Source: Treponema sp.
GTDB taxonomy: Bacteria; Spirochaetota; Spirochaetia; Treponematales; Treponemataceae
Direction of reading: 5' to 3'
Assembly: GCA_018384055.1 (NCBI GenBank)
Contig: JAHAZL010000007.1
Span: forward strand, 1-12,372
Length of the DNA stretch: 12,372 bases
Translations under genes and position numbers: made by a program
Notes under the pieces: model-generated
The model's database searches: none
Seen by the model: only the letters and a program-made list of their open reading frames with translations
What the model was told of the DNA's origin: nothing
Part shown: one piece after another, positions 1 to 5,680 of the stretch
Numbering within the stretch: the first letter of the stretch is position 1
Layout of the letters: every line of letters begins with the position of its first letter

Positions 1-24
1 TTTGTTATAAATTTCCCGTTATCA

Positions 25-157
25 TGGGGTCGGGCCCCTCTGTTTTGAATTGCACGGTGCTTGTGACAGCGGGGACAGACCCCTGTTTCCACTGTTTTCA
101 GGTTTCGGTTTCTAATGAGCAAGTGCTTATGCGTGACAGAGGGGACAGACCCCCTGT
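25..157. repeat. Cluster of GGGGACAGACCCC-type repeats, intergenic
   Basis: Two direct copies of GTGACAG followed by a near-palindromic GGGGACAGACCCC lie at 63-86 and 133-157, 70 bases apart. A third copy, at 25-43, is inverted and diverged: its reverse complement matches 136-154 at 16 of 19 positions. The outermost copies therefore form imperfect inverted ends of an approximately 130-bp unit with no coding capacity. From memory, GGGGTCTGTCCCC-like motifs are dispersed in several bacterial genomes; I cannot confirm the family here. The unit could be a decayed MITE or a REP-type repeat. Confidence 0.55.
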
Positions 158-167
158 GTTTTTCATC

Positions 168-197
168 TTTTGAAAAAAATCAAGATTTTTTTCAAAA
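168..197. repeat. Perfect AT-rich inverted repeat
   Basis: Bases 168-181 (TTTTGAAAAAAATC) are perfectly complementary to 184-197, with only AA between them, so in RNA the innermost pairs would open to form the loop. The run of A on one strand and T on the other could act as a bidirectional terminator for whatever lies left of the window, or as a cruciform-prone spacer. There is no GC-rich stem, so a classical Rho-independent terminator is not certain. Confidence 0.5.
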
Positions 198-242
198 AAG
201 GTCACTTTTTTATTTTTAGTGAAAATAATATCTATGGACATT

Positions 243-269
243 CCTGTGGACGGCCGCAGGTTCTGGAGG
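243..269 (+). promoter_or_regulatory. Leader hairpin and Shine-Dalgarno of the EEP gene
   Basis: CCTGTGG (243-249) can pair with CCGCAGG (254-260), one pair being G-U, around the tetraloop ACGG. Four bases later comes the ribosome binding site GGAGG (265-269), seven bases before the ATG at 277. The site fixes that start. A hairpin this close to the ribosome binding site could modulate initiation or protect the 5' end; that role is inferred. Confidence 0.45.
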
Positions 270-276
270 TATTTTC

Positions 277-1305
277 ATGTCATTTAAAAAAGTTTTTTCC
301 CCATCTTCATCTCGATTCTGTTCCCTTTGTATGTGTGTTTTTATGCTCCTCTCCTTTTCTTCCTGCGTTCAGAACCTGTCTGATTCTGTCGAAAAAGAAG
401 GCAGGCTTAAGGTCGTTAACTGGAATGTCCAGACTTTTTTTGATGCAGTTACAACGGGCGATGAATACACTGAATTTGTTCGCAGCGGTCGATGGGGCAA
501 GGATGCCTACATAGAAAGGCTAAAAAGGCTTTGTTCCGTTATAAAAAATCTTGATGCTGATGTTTTTGTAATGGAAGAAATAGAAAACGAGTCTGTTGTC
601 CATGATATCAGCAATTTTCTTGCGGGCGAATGGGACAGGGAAAAGGTTTATGCTGATGCATGTTTTGCAAGGGAAGAAGGTAGTGCCATTGGATGTGCTG
701 TTCTTTCCCGTGTGCCTGTTGCTTCCATGACGGTGCATTCCCTTGATGTAAGGTCGGAAGAAGAGGATATGCCAAGAATGAGACCGCTTATGGAAGTAAG
801 GCTGGTTTCCGGTCAGAAAGAGATAACCCTAATGGTGAATCATTGGAAAAGCAAGAGTGGTGGCGAAGAGGAGACTGAAAAGTGGAGGAATAGGGAAGAG
901 GGGGTTCTTGCGGAGTTGACTGCAGGTGCCGTTGCTGAAGGAAGAGCTGTCCTGATACTTGGGGATTTTAATCGGGACATAAATGATTTTTCATTGACGC
1001 GTAGTGGTGATGTTGTTCTCCGTTACTGGAAGGACGGTTCCCTGATGGAAGACGGTGTAAAGGTCTCAAGTCCCTGGTTTCTTGCGGGGCATAAACTGCT
1101 TCAGCCGGGAAGCTATTATTATCAGGATGAATGGTCTCGCATAGACAATATGTTTGCGGCAGGTGCTGCAGAAATACTGGATTTTTATCCTGCCGTAGAA
1201 GGGGAATGGTGCGATTCCCATACCTTTGTTCCGAACCGCTACTTGATATGGAACGGAAACGGCTATAGTGATCATTTGCCCATAGTTTGTGTTGTAAGGT
1301 TTTAA
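277..1305 (+). CDS. Endonuclease/exonuclease/phosphatase family lipoprotein
   Basis: This 342-residue protein belongs to the EEP fold (DNase I, exonuclease III, phosphatases), which hydrolyses phosphodiesters or phosphomonoesters with a divalent metal. An N-terminal hydrophobic stretch (about residues 18-29) ends in FSSC with Cys30, a relaxed spirochaete-style lipobox, so it is probably lipid-anchored outside the inner membrane. The fold motifs appear in order: VNWNVQ (47-52), MEEIEN with the metal-binding Glu101, VNHWKS with Asn188 and His189, GDFNRD with Asp230 and Asn232, SRIDNMF (287-293), and SDHLPIV with Asp332 and His333. The catalytic set looks complete. GGAGG seven bases upstream supports the ATG. 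The gene stands alone and converges on the next. An extracellular nuclease for nucleic-acid scavenging is a reasonable inference; the true substrate cannot be read. Confidence 0.85.
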   Translation: MSFKKVFSPSSSRFCSLCMCVFMLLSFSSCVQNLSDSVEKEGRLKVVNWNVQTFFDAVTTGDEYTEFVRSGRWGKDAYIERLKRLCSVIKNLDADVFVMEEIENESVVHDISNFLAGEWDREKVYADACFAREEGSAIGCAVLSRVPVASMTVHSLDVRSEEEDMPRMRPLMEVRLVSGQKEITLMVNHWKSKSGGEEETEKWRNREEGVLAELTAGAVAEGRAVLILGDFNRDINDFSLTRSGDVVLRYWKDGSLMEDGVKVSSPWFLAGHKLLQPGSYYYQDEWSRIDNMFAAGAAEILDFYPAVEGEWCDSHTFVPNRYLIWNGNGYSDHLPIVCVVRF

Positions 1306-1324
1306 GAAGATTGGCTGCAGAAAA

Positions 1325-1858
1325 TTATTCTGAAACGGAAATGCCTGGCTGTTGTTCGGTTTCAGCAACTGGCGGAAGTTCTTTGTATTCTTCATAGAAG
1401 GCATAGACATCAGTTTCCTTTTGTTCAATGAGCTGGATTACCGATTGAGTTGCCGCCGTTTTGTCTGAAAGGAAAATTTCATTTCCGCTTTTGTCAGATT
1501 TTGTATTGAAAGTAAGTGTGTATTTCTTTCCTGAACTTTTTTCCATGGCCTGCCTGATTCTTTCGCAGCAGTCATAGTAGCCCGTAACGGGATATGCGTG
1601 TTTTTCTTCTGGAATTGATTTATATGTAACTGAAATGATTCCCTTGTATCCAGGGATGGTAGCCTTGAGGGAAACTTCTTCCATAAGGGCTGCCGTAGTT
1701 CTTGGGCAGTTGTCGTGAAAAAGAATTGTAAGAGGTTCACTCATCTTTGGTTTAGTCTGCGATTTGGGAGCCTTCGGAGCTTTTTTTGCATAGGAAACTG
1801 AAGTAAGAACGAGGAGAGTAACTGTAAGGCACAATACTTTTTTTATGATGTTTTTCAT
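1325..1858 (-). CDS. Small exported protein of unknown function
   Basis: A 177-residue protein I do not recognise. It begins with a clear signal peptide: lysines at 2, 6 and 7, a hydrophobic core at about 8-20, and a probable signal peptidase I site after VSYA (residues 21-24). A Lys/Pro-rich linker (25-42) follows, then a compact domain starting LTILFHDNCPRT (43-54). After the signal it has Cys51, Cys97 and Cys98, which could form a disulfide outside the cytoplasm. The C-terminus is acidic and Pro/Gln-rich. Start codon support is modest, since no strong Shine-Dalgarno precedes the ATG. It lies 40 bases downstream of the response-regulator gene on the same strand and may be the last gene of the azlC unit; its stop is 19 bases from the convergent EEP gene. 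Confidence 0.7.
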   Translation of the reverse strand: MKNIIKKVLCLTVTLLVLTSVSYAKKAPKAPKSQTKPKMSEPLTILFHDNCPRTTAALMEEVSLKATIPGYKGIISVTYKSIPEEKHAYPVTGYYDCCERIRQAMEKSSGKKYTLTFNTKSDKSGNEIFLSDKTAATQSVIQLIEQKETDVYAFYEEYKELPPVAETEQQPGISVSE

Positions 1859-1898
1859 GTCTAGTTGAACTTGCTCTTTTCTGTAACTTGCGGATCCT

Positions 1899-2576
1899 TT
1901 AGTCTTTCAGTGCTTTGCTGATTTCTTCGTAGAGGTTTTCCTTTGAAAGCGGTTTTGTTACATAACCGTTCATTCCGTAGTCTTCAGCCTGCTTCTTGTA
2001 GTATTCAAAGGCATTTGCAGTTACGGCGATTACAGGAATCGTTGCCAGATATTCCCTCTTGCTTTCTCGGAGTTTTGAAGTAGCTGTATAACCGTCCATA
2101 ACAGGCATCATGATGTCCATAAGGATAAGGTCGTATTCTCCGTCCTGGGATTCGTTTAGGATGTTTAGGGCTTCGTGTCCGTTTGTTGCGTCTACAACCT
2201 CAATGTCTATGTTCTTGAGCATGAGTCCGACGAGAACTCGGTTTAGTTCAATGTCATCTACAACGAGAATCTTTTTACCTGCAAGGTTCTTGTACTGTGC
2301 TTTGTCGCCAGTAATATCTGCCTTAGGAACAGCCAGATCCGATTTTTCTTCGTATTCGTTTTCAAGGTTTTCGTTAAGAAGCGAAAGGATGTGGGAGGTA
2401 TTTTCATCGAGGGCATTTATAAGATCCATCAATGCGTTGATTTGTGATTCAGAGCATGTTTCCATGTTTGCAAGGTTGTATTTGAGAAGTCTGGATATTC
2501 CTGTAATGTCTGAAAGAGGAATTCTAATCTGATTTAAGATATCCATTGAATCTGAGTTTTTTATGTTGCCTGTCAC
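1899..2576 (-). CDS. Orphan response regulator with degenerate histidine-kinase dimerisation domain
   Basis: About 225 residues. The C-terminal half (from GKKILVVDD) is a complete receiver domain: acidic pair DD, phospho-acceptor Asp in LILMDIMMPVMDGY, Thr in AVTANA and Lys in VTKPLS. The N-terminal half resembles the DHp (HisKA) helical hairpin of hybrid kinases: NQIRIPLSDITGISRLL aligns with the usual HEIRTPLNAIIGFSELL, but Asn replaces the phosphorylatable His. A second helix (DLINALDENTSHILSLLNEN) follows, then the receiver, with no ATPase domain and no DNA-binding output. I chose GTG at 2576 because AAGGAGG sits five bases upstream; an in-frame ATG at 2597 (232 residues) has no such site. 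Probably co-transcribed with azlCD, whose stop lies just upstream. It may act as a phosphate sink or dimeric adaptor; the partner kinase is not in the window. Confidence 0.82.
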   Translation of the reverse strand: MTGNIKNSDSMDILNQIRIPLSDITGISRLLKYNLANMETCSESQINALMDLINALDENTSHILSLLNENLENEYEEKSDLAVPKADITGDKAQYKNLAGKKILVVDDIELNRVLVGLMLKNIDIEVVDATNGHEALNILNESQDGEYDLILMDIMMPVMDGYTATSKLRESKREYLATIPVIAVTANAFEYYKKQAEDYGMNGYVTKPLSKENLYEEISKALKD

Positions 2577-2581
2577 GACAA

Positions 2582-2588
2582 CCTCCTT
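2582..2588 (-). promoter_or_regulatory. Shine-Dalgarno deciding the GTG start of the receiver gene
   Basis: AAGGAGG on the minus strand lies five bases before GTG (2576-2574). If the upstream ATG at 2595-2597 were used, this strong site would fall inside codons 4-6 and that ATG would have no recognisable ribosome binding site. This favours GTG initiation. Confidence 0.65.
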
Positions 2589-2612
2589 GATTTCCATTGT
2601 ATCTTAATGTTA

Positions 2613-2918
2613 TCAGAAAAAGAGTTCAATAACAAATACTATGGCGCAACATGCTGCGGCAACTGGCAATAATCCAGCTCCGAACAGCGAAAGTATTATT
2701 CCTACTGCAAGGGCTGCATATCCTGCCCAATTGCACTGGGTGGCTTCTGTAATTGCAGGGAATGTCATTACTGCCAGTGTTACATAAGGCACATAATAGA
2801 GAAAGGACCTTATGAATTTATTCTTGATCTGATTCCTGATGAGGGTAAGCGGTAAGGCCCTGATGATGAGGGAAACAAGGGCTGCAGTAAAAATGTAAAT
2901 GTAGATGTTGTTTTTCAT
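2613..2918 (-). CDS. azlD: AzlD-family branched-chain amino-acid transport protein
   Basis: A 101-residue, very hydrophobic protein with about four membrane segments (roughly residues 5-22, 40-56, 66-83 and 85-100). The motif SLIIRALPLTLIRN near the start and the length are typical of AzlD, the small subunit paired with AzlC in exporters of branched-chain amino acids and analogues such as azaleucine. Its ATG overlaps the azlC stop by four bases (ATGA), and GAGGAAG within the end of azlC supplies the ribosome binding site, so the two are translationally coupled. The substrate is inferred from the family only. Confidence 0.85.
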   Translation of the reverse strand: MKNNIYIYIFTAALVSLIIRALPLTLIRNQIKNKFIRSFLYYVPYVTLAVMTFPAITEATQCNWAGYAALAVGIILSLFGAGLLPVAAACCAIVFVIELFF

Positions 2919-3640
2919 TTGTCTTCCTCTGTTGCTTTGTCTTCTTTTTCTTCAACAGGTTTGAGGATTGCAGCTGCTGTAGCGATGATGACTGTAAGAA
3001 TGATTACCCTGTTGCCGCTTGATATTTCTTTAAGTTTCGGAAGAATACCCATTGCCCAGCTGGAGGCAAAACTTACTATTACACAGCAGGCAATTACAAG
3101 ATTCTTCTTTGCAGGAGGAATGATGATTGCAAGGAACATTCCATAGAGGGCAACGGAAAGGGCGCTTACAGCTTTTGCAGGCAGTATGTTTCCGGCAAGG
3201 ATTCCGCAGGCTGTTCCAAGACTCCAGAGAGTTGCGGCAAATAAAAAGGCTCCGTACATATACCAGGGATTTACATATCCTTTCTGTGCAATTGAGATTC
3301 CGAAGATTTCGTCTGTAATTACAAATCCTGAAAGTATTCTGTGTATGATGTTTGTTTTTGGATCAAATTTTTGGCTCAGGGCGCTTGAAAGCAGAAGATA
3401 CCTTGCGTTTGCAATGAGGGTAACGAGTGCAACTTCAAGGTATGTGGCAAGGTTTCCTATTGCCGTAAAAAGTGCATATTCTCCTGCAGATGCATGGTTC
3501 AGCATGCTTGCAAGAAATCCCTGAAAGTAAAGAATGCCTGATTTTTTTGCTATTATTCCAAGTGAAAAGGAAACTACGAAATATCCAAGTCCAATAGGGA
3601 TTCCGTCTCTGAATCCGCGAAGAAAACCATTGTTGTTCAT
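2915..3640 (-). CDS. azlC: AzlC-family branched-chain amino-acid exporter subunit
   Basis: A 241-residue membrane protein with the AzlC layout: FLRGFRDGIPIGLGYFVVSFSLG at the N-terminus, then LNHASAGEYALF in the position of the family's AGAAQFA-type motif, then NARYLLLSSALS and about seven further hydrophobic segments, ending in a charged Glu/Lys tail. With AzlD it forms an inner-membrane exporter of branched-chain amino acids and related compounds. The start is the first ATG, but no clear Shine-Dalgarno precedes it. A direct repeat of GATGATTTT (3643-3651 and 3653-3661, one helical turn apart) lies immediately upstream and might be a regulator site; this is speculative. It heads a probable four-gene unit running to 1325. 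Confidence 0.87.
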   Translation of the reverse strand: MNNNGFLRGFRDGIPIGLGYFVVSFSLGIIAKKSGILYFQGFLASMLNHASAGEYALFTAIGNLATYLEVALVTLIANARYLLLSSALSQKFDPKTNIIHRILSGFVITDEIFGISIAQKGYVNPWYMYGAFLFAATLWSLGTACGILAGNILPAKAVSALSVALYGMFLAIIIPPAKKNLVIACCVIVSFASSWAMGILPKLKEISSGNRVIILTVIIATAAAILKPVEEKEDKATEEDK

Positions 3641-3704
3641 AGGATGATTTTCGATGATTTTGTGGTTTTATTCAATATGATTAAAAAGAAGAAGATATAT
3701 GTGA

Positions 3705-3848
3705 ACTTCTTCACGATATAGGAAAGAAAGAGGCAGGCAGTTTGATCCTGATGTCACGGATGCATTTCTTCTGAACCTTGACCGTTATAAGGATTACAAT
3801 ATGCGCGAAAAAGATATCGAAAACATAACTGTAAATAAAAGGGGATGA
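3705..3848 (+). pseudogene. 3' remnant of an HD-GYP domain gene
   Basis: Frame 1 from 3705 encodes 47 residues and stops at TGA 3846-3848. Residues RGRQFDPDVTDAFL (10-22) match the tail of HD-GYP cyclic-di-GMP phosphodiesterase domains, where a G-x-x-FDPxxxxAF motif follows the last helices. A polar, helix-like segment NLDRYKDYNMREKDIENI comes next. There is no upstream start in frame (TGA at 3702-3704), no ribosome binding site and no HD-GYP catalytic residues, so this is a fragment left after loss of the 5' part. The last codons and the stop lie inside the left arm of the palindromic repeat at 3837-3965, so the repeat may have inserted into, or beside, the gene's end. The family call rests on a short motif. 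Confidence 0.5.
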
Positions 3849-3965
3849 CCAATAAGTATGAGTCATTGCCGTGCTCGATACGGCAATCTCTTGCATTGCA
3901 ACAAAATGGATTTTCGGTTCGAGCCCGAAAATGACACTTTTTGAACTTATTGGACAGCCCCTTTT
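3837..3965. repeat. 129-bp palindromic repeat with two related hairpins
   Basis: The ends 3837-3857 and 3945-3965 are 21-base inverted repeats with two mismatches, carrying CCAATAAGT and ACTTATTGG. Inside are two hairpins, each with an 8-bp stem and 7-base loop: ATTGCCGT/ACGGCAAT (3865-3887) and ATTTTCGG/CCGAAAAT (3910-3932). The second is an inverted, diverged copy of the first: both, read in the proper orientation, have GTCATT before the loop and a GCTCGA core, and the three stem differences are matched on both sides. It lies between the HD-GYP remnant and the end of the carboxyltransferase gene and may also help terminate that gene. It has no coding content; a MITE or REP-like mobile repeat is likely. 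Confidence 0.7.
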
Positions 3966-3984
3966 GCTTTTATCATGCTCAGTA

Positions 3985-5484
3985 TTACAGAGGAATGTTG
4001 CCATGTTTCTTACATGGCATTACATTTTCTTCCTTGTTTGCAAGGAAGTTAAGGCTTGCAACGATTCTTGCACGTGTTTCTGAAGGTTCGATGATTTCAG
4101 AAATGTAGTCGCGCTGTGCTGCAATCTTTGGTGTCATGATTTCTGTAATGTATTCCTGCTTCTTCTGTGCAACTTCTGCTGCGCGTGAAGGATCCTTGAG
4201 TTCCTTTGCGAATACGATTTCGATGGCACCTTCAGCACCCATAACGGCGATTTCTGACTTTGGCCAAGCGTATACGAAGTCTGCTCCAAGGTGCTTTGAA
4301 CACATTGCGATGTAAGCTCCACCGTAAGACTTGCGTGTAATGATTGTTACCTTTGGTACGGTTGCTTCGCTGTATGCGTAGATAACCTTTGCACCGTGGC
4401 GGATGATACCCTTCTGTTCTTCCTGTGGTCCTGGAATGAACCCTGGAACATCTACGAAGTTAACGAGTGGAATATTGTATGCATCGCAGTAGCGAACGAA
4501 ACGGGCAATCTTGTCCGAAGCGTCGCAGTTGAGAACGCCACCCCATCCGGCAGGGTTGTTTCCGATGATGCCAACGCTCTTTCCTTCGATCTTTGCAAAT
4601 CCTGTGATTGCGTTTGGAGAGAACTCTTCCATAACTTCAAAGAAGCTGTCGTCATCAACAACGCAGTTGATTACATCGTGCATGTTGTATGGCTTCTTGC
4701 TTTCTTCAGGAATTATTTCGCCGATTTTCTTTGCGTTCTTTTTTTCATCAAACTTGAACTTTGCATCTGCTACGATTTCTTCACCGTAGTAGTGTGGAAT
4801 GTAGTCCAAGAGCTTGCGAACCTTGTCGTAGCAGTCCTTTTCTGTTGGACAGCGGTAGTGTGCAACACCAGACTTCTGTGAGTGTATTGAAGCACCGCCA
4901 AGGTCTTCTGCGGTAATGTCCATGAACATAACTGCCTTTACAACCTTAGGACCAGTGATGAACATCTGGCTGATTGAATCGATTGTAAAGATGAAGTCTG
5001 TAAGTCCAGGTGAGTAAACTGCACCGCCTGCACAAGGACCGGCGATGATTGAAATCTGTGGAACTGCACCTGAAGCGCGAACATTCTGATAGAAGAGGTC
5101 GCCGTAACCGCAAAGGGCATCAACACCTTCCTGAATACGAGCTCCACCTGAATCGTTAACGCCGATTACAGGGCACTTTGCCTTGATTGCCATTTCTATG
5201 AGTTCTGCAATTTTCTGACCGTGAACCTTACCGAGTGATCCACCCTGTACTGTAAAGTCCTGTGCGTAAACTGCAACCTTCTTTCCGTTGATTGTACCGA
5301 AACCAGTGATTACACCGTCGTAAGGAATGTCTTTGCTTTCCATTCCGAAACTTGTACATGTGTGGCGTGCACCGGAGTAGATTTCATAGAAAGAATCCTT
5401 ATCGCAGAGTGCGTTGATTCTTTCGATAGCATGAAGCTTTCCCTTCTGGTGCTGTTTGTCCAAATTGTATTCATATTTAGCCAT
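3985..5484 (-). CDS. Biotin-dependent acyl-CoA carboxyltransferase (PccB/MmdA type)
   Basis: 499 residues, the usual length of the beta subunit of propionyl/acetyl-CoA carboxylase and of the alpha subunit of methylmalonyl-CoA decarboxylase, which move CO2 between carboxybiotin and an acyl-CoA. Both crotonase-fold halves are complete. The N-half has the oxyanion-hole motif NDSGGARIQEG (110-120) and IAGPCAGGAVYSPG (147-160). The C-half has NPAGWGGVL (310-318), DVPGFIPG (345-352), RKSYGGAYIAM (384-394) and AWPKSEIAVMGAEGA (406-420). It ends in the family tail KKHGNIPL. GGAGG five bases before the ATG and a near-consensus promoter point to strong expression. No biotin carboxylase, biotin carrier or sodium-pumping subunit lies nearby, so whether it works as a carboxylase (succinate/propionate metabolism) or decarboxylase cannot be decided here. 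Confidence 0.92.
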   Translation of the reverse strand: MAKYEYNLDKQHQKGKLHAIERINALCDKDSFYEIYSGARHTCTSFGMESKDIPYDGVITGFGTINGKKVAVYAQDFTVQGGSLGKVHGQKIAELIEMAIKAKCPVIGVNDSGGARIQEGVDALCGYGDLFYQNVRASGAVPQISIIAGPCAGGAVYSPGLTDFIFTIDSISQMFITGPKVVKAVMFMDITAEDLGGASIHSQKSGVAHYRCPTEKDCYDKVRKLLDYIPHYYGEEIVADAKFKFDEKKNAKKIGEIIPEESKKPYNMHDVINCVVDDDSFFEVMEEFSPNAITGFAKIEGKSVGIIGNNPAGWGGVLNCDASDKIARFVRYCDAYNIPLVNFVDVPGFIPGPQEEQKGIIRHGAKVIYAYSEATVPKVTIITRKSYGGAYIAMCSKHLGADFVYAWPKSEIAVMGAEGAIEIVFAKELKDPSRAAEVAQKKQEYITEIMTPKIAAQRDYISEIIEPSETRARIVASLNFLANKEENVMPCKKHGNIPL

Positions 5485-5489
5485 TGTAG

Positions 5490-5561
5490 CCTCCGAGTTT
5501 ATGAAATTATATTAACATAATTTAAAAAAATGTCAATATGACAAAAAATGTAAATTTGTCA
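5490..5561 (-). promoter_or_regulatory. Promoter, dyad and ribosome binding site of the carboxyltransferase gene
   Basis: On the minus strand TTGACA (5531-5536) and TATAAT (5506-5511) are both perfect sigma-70 boxes, separated by a longish 19 bases. GGAGG (5490-5494) precedes ATG 5484 by five bases, implying a leader of only about 15 bases. The -35 box lies inside the dyad TGTCA-ATA-TGACA (5531-5543), and a further TGTCA half-site occurs at 5557-5561. A repressor or activator could bind there; the identity is unknown. Confidence 0.6.
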
Positions 5562-5680
5562 TTTATATAGAAATAATGTATATGCTGTTCCCGCAGAAGA
5601 CAGTACCAAGCCTGCTCCGGTGTTTTAAAGCTTCGGATGTTGTTTTCAAGGCTGTCTGGTCCGCAATTCTCAGTGTTTTG

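Noticed and set aside
170..514. 114-codon frame starting in the AT-rich palindrome
   Set aside because: It overlaps the well-supported EEP gene in another frame, with no ribosome binding site and no family features.
1330..1365. Inverted repeat CTGAAACGGAA / TTCGGTTTCAG as a terminator
   Set aside because: It lies inside the coding end of the exported protein gene and has no T-run; 10 of 11 pairing is not enough to call a terminator.
3916..3926. GGTTCGAGCCC, like a tRNA T-loop
   Set aside because: No acceptor stem, anticodon arm or D arm fits around it; it is part of the second hairpin of the palindromic repeat.
3711..4004. Open frame of 97 codons on the minus strand
   Set aside because: It is read through the palindromic repeat and antisense to the HD-GYP remnant; it overlaps the carboxyltransferase end and has no ribosome binding site.
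5522..5680. Open frame continuing about 52 codons past the TGA of the 527-residue protein
   Set aside because: It runs into the carboxyltransferase promoter, has no stop-codon context for readthrough, and such a length is possible by chance; I keep the TGA as the true end.
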